The notes under the pieces are model-generated. The model was not told the DNA's origin and ran no database searches. It was given only the letters and a program-made list of their open reading frames with translations. A stretch of 10,882 nt of DNA from an uncultured Ruminococcus sp. (lineage in GTDB: Bacteria > Bacillota > Clostridia > Oscillospirales > Acutalibacteraceae), in assembly GCA_902773035.1 (NCBI GenBank), contig CACYDB010000168.1:1-10882 (forward strand), read 5' to 3'. Below, piece after piece: positions 1-7,500 of this stretch; the stretch's first letter is position 1, and each line of letters starts with the position of its first letter. A program made the position numbers and the translations under genes.

Positions 1-1
1 C

Positions 2-601
2 GGCTCAAAGGCTTCCGAAAAATATGATTTCTCGCCGCTGCGAAAGCTCGCGGAGAGTAACAACGACTTTGTAGGCTGGCTGAGCGCTGAGGGCACAGAT
101 ATCGACTATCCCGTTATGAAGTCCTCGGAAAGCGATCCCGAGTATTATCTTCACCGAGATTTCAACAAGAATTATTCCTATTCGGGCACGCTGTTTATCG
201 GCGAGGGCTGTAACGCCGATTCCACCGCGTTTGTAATTTACGGTCACAATATGAACACGGGCTCAATGTTCGGCAGTCTCGACAGTTTTAAAAACGCAGG
301 ATTTGCGCAGGAGCACAAGGATATCGTGTTCCGTACTCAGAAGGAGAACCGTGTGTACCGAGTTTTTGCGGCGTTTCAGACTAAGCTGATACCCGAGGAT
401 TCGGACGAGTTCGCCTATTACCGCTCGGTAGGTAAGCTCGACAAGGGCGAATATAATGAAGCGCTGGAAAATGTCAGGAAAATGTCGCTGATTTCGCTCA
501 ACGAAGCTCCCGAATATCCCGAGCAGATTATGTTTTTATCAACCTGCTACTACCACACAGATGAGGGCAGATTTGTTGTAGCGGCGTACAGAATCAAATA
601 A
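2..601 (+). CDS. srtB: Class B sortase, 5'-truncated by the window edge
   Basis: A membrane-bound transpeptidase that cuts a wall-sorting signal and joins the protein to peptidoglycan or to another pilin. The open frame runs in from the left edge, so the N-terminus and its membrane anchor are missing; an internal ATG at 116 is not the start, because the sortase fold (WLSAEGTDIDYPVM) already begins upstream of it. The catalytic triad is visible: His at 245-247 in YGHNM, Cys at 545-547 in FLSTC, and Arg at 569-571 in GRFVVAAYRI. The helical insert between the late strands and the STC-x8-R spacing fit class B. It is followed by its own terminator, so it ends an upstream transcription unit rather than belonging to the pilus operon that follows. 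It is clearly different in sequence from the second sortase at 3026-3733. Whether it serves another pilus or has a housekeeping role cannot be told from this window. Confidence 0.93.
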   Translation, partial: GSKASEKYDFSPLRKLAESNNDFVGWLSAEGTDIDYPVMKSSESDPEYYLHRDFNKNYSYSGTLFIGEGCNADSTAFVIYGHNMNTGSMFGSLDSFKNAGFAQEHKDIVFRTQKENRVYRVFAAFQTKLIPEDSDEFAYYRSVGKLDKGEYNEALENVRKMSLISLNEAPEYPEQIMFLSTCYYHTDEGRFVVAAYRIK

Positions 602-614
602 ACTTTAACCTTTC

Positions 615-652
615 AACCGTCGTGTTTTTTCACGGCGGTTTTTATTATTTTT
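615..652 (+). terminator. Intrinsic terminator after the upstream sortase
   Basis: A 10-bp stem (615-624 with 631-640, one G-U pair) encloses a six-T loop and is followed by a T-rich tail (641-652). It lies 13 bases after the stop codon and separates the upstream sortase unit from the pilus operon. Confidence 0.88.
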
Positions 653-745
653 AATATAAAATTAACATATATTACATAATCCAACCATATAAAGACAGTT
701 TCCTTCACAAATCGCTCAGAATTGACAGTTCGTCACATAAAACAC

Positions 746-774
746 TTGATTTTTTTGTACTTTTGTGCTAAAAT
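746..774 (+). promoter_or_regulatory. Extended -10 sigma-A promoter of the pilus operon
   Basis: The -35 box TTGATT (746-751) and the -10 box TAAAAT (769-774) are separated by 17 bases, and the -10 carries an upstream TG (TGCTAAAAT). Transcription would start near 781, about 30 bases before the TTG start of the first gene. A TTGACA (722-727) further upstream has no good -10 partner at normal spacing. An inverted repeat TGAC-N5-GTCA (723-735) just upstream of the -35 could be a regulator site, but this is weak. No other convincing promoter is seen before 10417, so the five genes are probably one operon. Confidence 0.7.
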
Positions 775-812
775 GATATTATCTATCAGAATGTAGACTG
801 GAGGGGTGCGTA

Positions 813-1529
813 TTGGACGAAGAATCTATTCCAAAACACCCGTTTGAAGAAACGGAATCGACCGCGAAAATCAACGCTGACGCGGCTTCCCAAGCGGATC
901 CCGCAGACGAGGAAAGCGTTCAAGCTCCTGAGACGGAAACATCTGACGATACGTCCGTAAGAGGCAAAAAAGCTCTACGCAAAAAGCCCAAAGGTAAGCA
1001 ACGTAAAAATCCGAAAGGTAAACCCCACCCCAAGAAGAAAACTACAAAACAGCTTCTTGTCGGATTACTGATAAAAATCGCGGTAATCGCGCTGGCGGTA
1101 TGGGGACTGTTTACATTCGTGCTGGGAATCACGATCCATTACGGGAACAATATGCACCCTATGGTTCGTGACGGAGATCTGGTAATAACCTTCCGACTTG
1201 AAGCGCCGTTTATCAACGCGGCGGTGATGTACGAGCATGGCGGCAGGACTACTGTCGGCAGAGTCATCGCGTTGGAGGGAAGCGTTGTTAACATTGACAA
1301 AAACGGTACGTTCACAGTCAATGGAAATGTTCCCACCGAGGAGGTCTTTTACCCCACCTTCCCCGCCGACAACTCCGAGATCCAATATCCGTATACCGTT
1401 CCTCAGGGAAAGGTTTTTATCCTCAACGATTTTCGCGAGGACATTAACGACAGCCGAAGCTTCGGCGCCGTAGATATCGGCGAGCTAAAGGGAAACCTGC
1501 TGCTGACCATGAGGCGCAGAGGTTTCTGA
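813..1529 (+). CDS. sipA: SipA-like pseudo-signal peptidase, pilus assembly factor
   Basis: A type I signal peptidase homologue of 238 residues that appears catalytically dead. Residues 1-79 are cytoplasmic: first acidic, then a very basic stretch (51-79, rich in KPKGK). One membrane helix follows (about 81-106) and then the external S26-type domain. In active enzymes box B reads SMxP; here it is GNNMHP, so Asn113 stands where the nucleophile Ser should be. The general-base Lys before RVIALxG is Gly149. The structural box E is kept (NDFREDINDSRSFG, 205-218). The S. pyogenes pilus protein SipA has lost the same two residues and is needed for pilus polymerisation, so an assembly or chaperone role is inferred, not peptide cleavage. 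The TTG start is chosen because GAGGGG (801-806) sits six bases ahead of it. This is the first gene of the operon, directly before the major pilin, as in the FCT region. The long charged N-terminal tail is unusual for the family. Confidence 0.85.
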   Translation: MDEESIPKHPFEETESTAKINADAASQADPADEESVQAPETETSDDTSVRGKKALRKKPKGKQRKNPKGKPHPKKKTTKQLLVGLLIKIAVIALAVWGLFTFVLGITIHYGNNMHPMVRDGDLVITFRLEAPFINAAVMYEHGGRTTVGRVIALEGSVVNIDKNGTFTVNGNVPTEEVFYPTFPADNSEIQYPYTVPQGKVFILNDFREDINDSRSFGAVDIGELKGNLLLTMRRRGF

Positions 1530-1542
1530 GTTCATTCAAAAA

Positions 1543-1596
1543 GGGATCATCCCGCAAGTTATCCTCACGGATAACACCACCCCCGCAAAACGCGGG
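1543..1596 (+). promoter_or_regulatory. Three tandem hairpins in the leader of the major pilin
   Basis: The gap between the pseudo-signal peptidase and the pilin holds three hairpins in a row: GGGA-TCA-TCCC (1543-1553), a perfect 7-bp stem GTTATCC/GGATAAC with a TCAC loop (1558-1575), and CCCGC/GCGGG with a 5-base loop (1582-1596). None is followed by a T-tract, so they are not intrinsic terminators. They could protect the 5' end of a processed pilin message. A TATAAA at 1625-1630 with a TG two bases upstream looks like a -10 box but has no fitting -35. Confidence 0.5.
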
Positions 1597-1647
1597 AATT
1601 CAATCAGTAAGCAATTTATTTGCATATAAAATCTTTTCAATTTCATT

Positions 1648-1655
1648 AAAGGAGG
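1648..1655 (+). promoter_or_regulatory. Consensus ribosome binding site of the major pilin
   Basis: AAAGGAGG lies 7 bases before ATG 1663. It is the strongest site in the operon, in keeping with the pilin being the most abundant product. The two flanking accessory genes in contrast use TTG starts. Confidence 0.85.
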
Positions 1656-1662
1656 AAAAACC

Positions 1663-2847
1663 ATGAAGAGATTTAAGAAAATCATGGCGATAATCATGAT
1701 AACCGCGCTAATCATGTCAATCGCCGCCATCTCCGCTTCAGCGGCAGGCTACACAGCCATCCCAGGCACAACAACCAGCTTTAAGAAAGATGTAGTTGTT
1801 GACAGCAACGCAAACATCCCTCACGAAACTTTCAGTTTCACTATTGAATCCGGTACAGCCCAGGCGGCGACCAGTTCTACTGTAGCTGTTCAAGCCGGAC
1901 CCAATCCTACTGCTATAACAGTCGGTACAGCTTCATTTACTTCGAATGATAACACTACAGCCGGAACCCCCTCTGACAATACCGATACAACTAAAAAGTA
2001 CGCTGAGAAAACTGTTGGCATCGATTTCACCGGCGTTACATTCAACGAACCCGGTATCTATCGTTATCTGCTTAAAGAGACCGCGGGTACAACAGCAGGT
2101 ATGACATACGATAGCAGAACCTTATCTCTTGACGTTTATGTTATTGATAACAACGGAGCTCTTGCAGTTAGTGAGTATGTCCTTCACGAAGGACAGGGCA
2201 CTATCAGCTCTAACAACACAAGTGGTTCTGATGGTCAAGAAACAAAAGTAGCAGGATTTATTAACACTTCCGCTTCACACAAGATTGAATTTGGTAAGGA
2301 AGTTACCGGTAACCAGGGTTCCAAGGACAAATACTTTGCTGTTAAGATTCAGTTGACTCCTGATAGCACTCACGTCATAAACGACGCAAGCACTTTCCCT
2401 GTAATCATGACTGCAGCCGAAAAGCAGCCTACTCCCTCAGCCGCAACCAACACTACATACACCGCTGAGGCTATGGCGGAAAAAAATAACGTAGATGTTC
2501 TCACAGGCGGTCAGCTTAAGGGCGGTCACACATTCTATCTCAAGGATGGTCAGTATATAACTGTTCAGGGACTTCCTGACGGAGTTACATACACTGTAAC
2601 CGAGACTCCTGAGGATTATACACAGATTAATGGTATTACCACTGCGGTTTCAGGAAAAGCCGACCCGTATACTGACGCTACCACCGGAACACTGACCGCT
2701 GATATCAAGACCGGTTTTACCAATGAAAAGGACGGTGTCATTCCGACAGGCGTTCTGCTCACAATCGCTCCGTTCGCAATCGGCATCCTTCTGTTCGGCG
2801 CTCTGATCTTCTTCTTCATCGCTAAGCGCAGAAGAGAATACTGCTAA
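1663..2847 (+). CDS. fctA: Major pilin subunit, FctA/Spy0128 type, IPTG sorting signal
   Basis: The shaft-forming pilin, 394 residues. A signal peptide (1-27, probable cut ASA/AG) is followed by two Ig-like domains with the marks of self-made Lys-Asn isopeptide bonds. Domain 1 (about 30-203) has Lys41/42 in SFKKDVVV, Glu139 in GIYRYLLKET and Asn201 in GFINT. Domain 2 (about 205-355) has Lys212 in EFGKEVTGN, Glu314 in YTVTETPE and Asn354 in FTNEKDG. These assignments follow the spacing in S. pyogenes Spy0128. Lys195 (KVAGFIN), just before Asn201, lies close to where Spy0128 has its polymerising lysine and is the best candidate here. The sorting tail is VIPTG (359-363), a hydrophobic helix and KRRREYC; it is not classical LPXTG but matches the (E/V)VPTG class used by class B pilus sortases. 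The C-terminal Cys is odd. Base use (many GGT, GCT, ACA codons) looks like a highly expressed gene. It lies between the assembly factor and the sortase. Confidence 0.93.
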   Translation: MKRFKKIMAIIMITALIMSIAAISASAAGYTAIPGTTTSFKKDVVVDSNANIPHETFSFTIESGTAQAATSSTVAVQAGPNPTAITVGTASFTSNDNTTAGTPSDNTDTTKKYAEKTVGIDFTGVTFNEPGIYRYLLKETAGTTAGMTYDSRTLSLDVYVIDNNGALAVSEYVLHEGQGTISSNNTSGSDGQETKVAGFINTSASHKIEFGKEVTGNQGSKDKYFAVKIQLTPDSTHVINDASTFPVIMTAAEKQPTPSAATNTTYTAEAMAEKNNVDVLTGGQLKGGHTFYLKDGQYITVQGLPDGVTYTVTETPEDYTQINGITTAVSGKADPYTDATTGTLTADIKTGFTNEKDGVIPTGVLLTIAPFAIGILLFGALIFFFIAKRRREYC

Positions 2848-2854
2848 ACTAATT

Positions 2855-2993
2855 CATCTATAAGATGATAACAATACGGAGGTCAAGGATATTTAAGCCT
2901 TGTTATATCGGCATTACCGCGCGGATCCTGCCGATATTAAGCTCCGTATCCGCCTTCAATGAAACGAAGGTAAGCTCCCGAAGCGTTTCGGGA
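2855..2993 (+). promoter_or_regulatory. Structured intercistronic RNA with a three-way junction
   Basis: The 178-base gap between pilin and sortase is packed with base pairing. A small hairpin (2854-2859 with 2863-2868) follows the pilin stop. Then comes a three-way junction: closing helix ATACGGAG/CTCCGTAT (2874-2881 with 2942-2949), arm CAAGG/CCTTG (2884-2888 with 2898-2902) and arm ATATCGGCA/TGCCGATAT (2905-2913 with 2929-2937). Two more hairpins follow, CCTTC/GAAGG (2953-2970) and TCCCGAA/TTCGGGA (2976-2993). There is no T-tract, and the sortase ribosome site (3012-3020) stays free. A role as a stability or processing element that sets pilin above sortase is inferred; it matches no riboswitch core known to me. 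Confidence 0.6.
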
Positions 2994-3025
2994 TAACATA
3001 GTACTATGGAGAAAGGAGAGATACG

Positions 3026-3733
3026 ATGCTGCGCAAGACGATCAAATTTGTCGACAAGAGTATCGATCGTATCGTAATAATTGTATCTCTCCTGTTTTTC
3101 CTAATATGTATTTACGCGATGATCGACGCGGTTATGGTCTACTATAACGCGAATGACCAGAGCGCTCTGAAATATAAACCGCAGGGCAAGGAAGACGCCG
3201 CTGTATTGCGCGAGCTCTCCAAGGACGCTGTCGCGTGGCTGACAATCGACGACACAACCATCGATTATCCCGTTATGCAGGGCAAGACAAACTCGGATTA
3301 CCTCAACAAAAACCCCTACGGCGACTATTCACTCTCGGGCAGTATCTTCCTCGACAGCCGCTGCGACGGCAAGTTCAAGGACTCCTACTCCCTGCTTTAC
3401 GGACATCATATGGAATACGGCGCTATGTTCGGAGCGCTGGATGAATTTATTAAGCCCGAATACTTTTACACTCACCGAACAGGCAAGCTTATCACCACAG
3501 GCGGTGATGAATACGGTATAAGCTTTTTCGCCGCGACAAAAGCTCCCGGTGACGAGGACATTATCTTTGACCCGCCTAATACAAGTAACAAAAAGCTGCT
3601 GAAATTCTTGAAATCAAAAGCAGCTACCTTTATTGATCCGCAGGTGAGCGATCACTTTATCGCGCTGTCCACCTGCCAGTCCGCCGAGAATATCGAGCGA
3701 ATGCTCGTCTTTGGCATTTTAACACCGAGATAA
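3026..3733 (+). CDS. srtB: Class B pilus sortase (pilin polymerase)
   Basis: A 235-residue transpeptidase anchored by an N-terminal membrane helix (about 15-38), with the catalytic domain outside the cell. The triad is His127 (YGHHM), Cys217 (ALSTC) and Arg225 (IERMLVFG). Other class B marks are WLTIDDTTIDYPVMQG (71-86) and the strand GSIFLD (105-110). Its place directly after the major pilin and before a basal pilin makes it the likely polymerase that cuts at the IPTG motifs of the pilin and the tip adhesin; S. pyogenes Spy0129, also class B, sits in the same place. No N-terminal lid like that of class C pilin sortases is seen. ATG 3026 is preceded by AAAGGAGAG (3012-3020). The sequence after Cys (CQSAENIER) is less typical than in the upstream sortase, so substrate choice probably differs. 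Confidence 0.93.
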   Translation: MLRKTIKFVDKSIDRIVIIVSLLFFLICIYAMIDAVMVYYNANDQSALKYKPQGKEDAAVLRELSKDAVAWLTIDDTTIDYPVMQGKTNSDYLNKNPYGDYSLSGSIFLDSRCDGKFKDSYSLLYGHHMEYGAMFGALDEFIKPEYFYTHRTGKLITTGGDEYGISFFAATKAPGDEDIIFDPPNTSNKKLLKFLKSKAATFIDPQVSDHFIALSTCQSAENIERMLVFGILTPR

Positions 3734-3734
3734 G

Positions 3735-3750
3735 TCCGTTTTGATACGGA
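3735..3750 (+). promoter_or_regulatory. Small hairpin after the pilus sortase
   Basis: TCCGT (3735-3739) pairs with ACGGA (3746-3750) around a 6-base loop, one base after the sortase stop codon. No T-tract follows, so it is not a good terminator; it may protect the 3' end of the sortase message. Its right arm with the next base repeats the 8-mer ATACGGAG found at 2874-2881. Confidence 0.35.
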
Positions 3751-3794
3751 GCTGTCATCTATGTAAGAAAACATTTCGTAAATTATCGGATAAA

Positions 3795-3804
3795 AGAAAG
3801 TGAG
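3795..3804 (+). promoter_or_regulatory. Weak ribosome binding site before a TTG start
   Basis: AGAAAGTGAG is a poor match to AAAGGAGG and lies 6 bases before TTG 3811. No in-frame ATG precedes a signal peptide here. The weak site plus TTG predicts low output, fitting a subunit needed once per fibre. Confidence 0.55.
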
Positions 3805-3810
3805 TTTATC

Positions 3811-4452
3811 TTGAAGAAAGCAACTCTTTCCCTTTTGGCAGGCGTTCTTACGCTTGTTACACTGTGTCTGTTCCCGTTCTCAGCATCCGCTATGGAACCG
3901 TTAACCGTTTCGATTCCCGTTGAGATCGAAGGCGGCGGCACAGCAATCGTAATCTCAGAAGTTAACTGTCCTGTACCGAAGGAATCCTCTATAGAGGTAA
4001 ACAACGGTACGACAGAAAATATAAATATCGTTTTCACAGAACCGGGCGACTACACCTATACGATCCAGACTAAGAAAAAGAACGAGACGTATTACGCGCC
4101 GAATTTTTACACCGCGTCTATCTCTGTAATGACAGGCAAGAAAGACAAGCTGACGGCAACTGTCGTTCTGACAAAGTCCGACAGCTCCTACAAGCCCGAC
4201 GTGTGCTCGTTTACCAGATCCAAATCACCGTCGGACAGATCATCCGAAACCAAGCCGACTCATCCCGTCGCCCCCACCAAGCCGTCTAAGGATCCGCCTG
4301 TTTCACGTCCTAAAACAGGCGACGACAATATGCTGGATATTTATCTTATGATCTGTATCGCGGCGTCAGGCGGTCTGTTCACCCTCTCCCTCATCTACTT
4401 CATTTCGACCAATCGTATGATCGCGCAGAAGAAGAGAGAAAGTATTCAGTAG
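3811..4452 (+). CDS. Small basal/anchor pilin (FctB-like) with proline-rich tail
   Basis: A 213-residue secreted wall protein. It has a signal peptide (1-27, cut after FSASA) and one Ig-like domain (about 30-122) containing the pilin-type strand FTEPGDYTYTIQ. A Pro/Ser/Lys-rich stretch (137-165) follows, then the sorting motif RPKTGDD (166-172), a membrane helix (about 175-199) and a basic tail. The proline-rich tail before a PxTG motif is typical of basal pilins that cross the peptidoglycan, and the motif differs from the IPTG of the other two subunits, so anchoring by a housekeeping sortase is inferred. Position after the sortase equals that of fctB in S. pyogenes. TTG is taken as start because it opens a perfect signal peptide (MKKATLSLLAG). 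Two cysteines (53 and 132) could form a disulfide. Homology to FctB rests on order and architecture; the sequence itself is too short and divergent for me to prove it. Confidence 0.8.
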   Translation: MKKATLSLLAGVLTLVTLCLFPFSASAMEPLTVSIPVEIEGGGTAIVISEVNCPVPKESSIEVNNGTTENINIVFTEPGDYTYTIQTKKKNETYYAPNFYTASISVMTGKKDKLTATVVLTKSDSSYKPDVCSFTRSKSPSDRSSETKPTHPVAPTKPSKDPPVSRPKTGDDNMLDIYLMICIAASGGLFTLSLIYFISTNRMIAQKKRESIQ

Positions 4453-4474
4453 TTTTGATTTTATTTTGATTTTA
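4453..4474 (+). repeat. Perfect 11-bp tandem duplication, TTTTGATTTTA twice
   Basis: Two adjacent copies (4453-4463 and 4464-4474) fill most of the gap between the basal pilin and the tip adhesin. They make the leader AT-rich and unstructured; no promoter with correct spacing is formed. Confidence 0.8.
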
Positions 4475-4486
4475 TAAATTTTTATG

Positions 4487-4493
4487 AAAGGAG
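4487..4493 (+). promoter_or_regulatory. Ribosome binding site that fixes the start of the tip adhesin
   Basis: AAAGGAG lies 8 bases before ATG 4502. It overlaps the in-frame ATG at 4484, which has no ribosome site of its own. ATG 4502 is therefore the start, and the longer reading by six residues is rejected. Confidence 0.85.
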
Positions 4494-4501
4494 TGTTGCA
4501 T

Positions 4502-7500
4502 ATGAATCTGCTGCAGAAACGTATTTCTGCCGCCTTACTATGCCTGCGCTCCTTTTTAAGACGAGCGTTAAGGCAGCACAAGCGTGTGATTTGCGCCTTA
4601 TGCGCCGCGGCTATTCTGTTCTCAGTGATGCCGATTTCAGTTTCGTCAGCCGCGGATACCGAGTCACCTCCATCAGCCGCGGATTCCGAGTCTACGGATC
4701 TGAAGGAAAAGAGCTTTGAGCTCTCGCCCAAGGAGGACGATCCCGACGTCACGATCACCCTGAACGGAATGATGCCCGAAAACGCCGCCGCTGATGCGAC
4801 TGACGTGACCTCCGATATGGAACACCCCGACGAAAGCTCCTCTGTTATCGCCGCATATGATATTTCCATTAATGACGGAGATAACGAGTTCCAGCCCGCA
4901 GAGGATCATCCGATTCACGTTGAGATCAGCGATCCCGCGATTACCGACGGCAACTCTATTAAGATTCTGCATATCAAGGATAACGGCGAGAAAGAAGAAG
5001 TTGAGCACTTTACCGTAAAAGACGGTAAGATAAGCTTTTACGCGACGGGATTCAGTATCTATGAGATCGTTGAGATCAACAGCGGTCCTGACACTATAAC
5101 CGAAGGCAGTTTGGTTACTGATGTCGCAGAACTCACAGGGGCGGAAGGTCTCAGCTACGGTTTCAATCTGTACTACGACAACAATGCTCCGAAATACTTC
5201 ACCTCCGAAGTTAACAGTAACAACGCCCTCACAGAAAAAACAAACGATATGCAGGCAGCTGTTTGGTTCTTTGAAGAGGCAGGAGAGTATTTCAAGCTGT
5301 ACACCTACGTTGGAGACACAAAGAAGTATCTGTACAATACAAACGATAAAAACATAGGGTTGCATCAGACATATGCGGCTCAGTTTCAAATAGAACCAAC
5401 ATCAGCCGACGCCGATTCCTTTTATTTCAAAAAGAGTAACGAAGACAAATGGTTACAGCATTCCAACAGCGGTAAAGGTATCCGTTTTTGGACCGATAAT
5501 AATAACGAGACAAACTCCAGTATATTTATAAAGCACACTACCCATAAGGTTTTGGATCCGGCAGTAGTTGAAGCACTCACTCAAAAGCCGTACGGTCTTT
5601 TCCATTACGCAGATGGTTCTACAATCGGCAACGCGCTGATGGCTCAGGGCGACACACATTCTCTGATAAAGCTCGTCCTTACCGCGAGAGAAAACGATCG
5701 TGTCCTTTACGTAGACGAGGACAACGAGATTGATCAGTGGCAGTTTACCTATGATTCTTCTGACGACACGTTTACCATTTCGGTCAACACACCGTCGGGA
5801 ACACAGTATCTTTGCGCCGACAGCAGCGGTATCTCGACAACAAGCAACTCCGCAGACGCAAGCAAATTCAGCGTGACTGTATCTTCGGATCATAAAATCC
5901 AGCTTAAATCAAACGGTTATTACGTTACCTACCAGCCCAGAGGACAAGATGAAGGCGGCAGCCGTTTCAGCGTCACAACGAACGGCGGCGACAGCTTTAC
6001 CTGGCTGAATCTTCTGGACCGCGCAACACTCGAGGATAATGATTTGATCACCTTCTCGGCGGACCGCGTAAGCGTATCAGATATTCAAAACGGACAGAAG
6101 GTCATCGTATATGTACGTATCTGGAACGAGCAGGAGCTTCGCTATGATATGTACGCCGTAGACCGCAACGGCTCGCTCTACCCCTGCTACGCGTCGGGCG
6201 GTAAGATTTTGTGGCTCGGCGACGCTTCCGGCTCGCTCGAATGGGAATTCACCGAGTATCTGGATGAAATCACCAAGCAGCCGAACTATTATTATGAGCT
6301 GTATAATCCCTATTCCGAAAAATACCTCGCTCCTCAGCTTACGAGCCATCAGGTTTTGTCGGATAATACTATAGGCATCAATATGCCGGGCAGAAGAAAC
6401 GGCGATTTCTACAGTGAAGTAATCGCGTGGGACAACACCAAGTACGCGTATATCGGCTTACGTCCCAACGCGGATAAAACCGCTCTGGAGCCCTGCTCCG
6501 AGTCCACCTCTATCCCCTTCTATTTCGCGACGCTGGAGGATCTTAACCTCACCGACAGACTTCACGAGGTACCGACTCTTGACAACAATCAGTTCGGTAT
6601 CAAGATGAAGATGGTCAACTTCGGCTTACATGAAGGCAAACCCTACGCCGCCTCGGACGGCGCGGACGTTACCTGGGATTTCTTCGGCGGCACCTCAAGC
6701 ACAGGCACTCTAAAAACCGGACTTCTCGGCTCTTCACTTAACAGCAACGGTTATCCTACCGCCATACCGACCGACAGAGACTTCGGCGAAGCCTTCGCAA
6801 ACGCGATACCCGTCAATCATCTGTTCCTCGAGAGAGTATATGAATCGAGCGGATATTTTGAGTTCGACAGTACTCAGAATTTCGCGACTCTTAAGCATCT
6901 CAACGACGACGGAACTATCAGCTTTAATGACGGCGACAACGGTGAGACAAACTTTACCTTGTACCACGAGCTCGGTACGCACGACAGAACCTCAACAGCT
7001 AATTCACTGAAGCACGGTCAGTTCTACCCGTACGACACCATTAAACCCGGAGTTTACGCGGAAAAAAACTCACAGAATCTGTACTCGTCGCTCACATCCC
7101 CGAGCCAAGATATCGGAAGACTCCCTGAGTATGACCCCAGAAAATACGAACAGCTTCACTTGATTCAGTCAGAAGCTGTAACAGATACAGGTAAGCGCGC
7201 TGACGCGGATTACTACTTCGGTATGGAAATGGAAGCTTCATTCATACAGACTCCCTCGGGACTGGATGCGTGGGGACATGATATTGTCTTTGAATTCACC
7301 GGCGACGACGACTTCTGGCTGTATGTTGACGGAGAGCTTATACTCGACCTCGGCGGCGTACATTCCGCCGTTATGGGTACGATCAACTTCCGTACAGGCG
7401 ACGTATACTTTGACAAAAAAGGTACAAGCGTACACGGTGATATGGGTCATACCACTCTGCGACAGTTATACACTGACCACTATGTCGCGAAGAATCCGGG

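Noticed and set aside
722..750. TTGACA at 722-727 as the operon -35 box
   Set aside because: The hexamer 17 bases downstream is CTTGAT, a poor -10. The TTGATT/TGCTAAAAT pair is much better.
813..1529. Active signal peptidase, e.g. the SipW type, that uses His instead of Lys
   Set aside because: The nucleophile Ser is itself missing (Asn113) and the Lys position is Gly, not His.
2874..2949. Known riboswitch or hammerhead ribozyme at the three-way junction
   Set aside because: No CUGANGA/GAAA hammerhead core is seen, and I see no cyclic-di-GMP, TPP, THF or preQ1 consensus. It is left as an unassigned structured RNA.
4484..4501. Earlier ATG for the tip adhesin
   Set aside because: The codons overlap the AAAGGAG that serves ATG 4502, and nothing like a ribosome site lies before 4484.
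4366..4869. 167-residue minus-strand frame across the basal pilin/tip adhesin gap
   Set aside because: It overlaps the signal peptide and sorting-tail codons of two real genes and has no start signals.
4673..5389. 238-residue open frame on the minus strand inside the tip adhesin gene
   Set aside because: It has no ribosome site, and its low-complexity Val/Cys-rich product looks like the mirror of the biased codons of the adhesin. The + strand frame has clear domains here.
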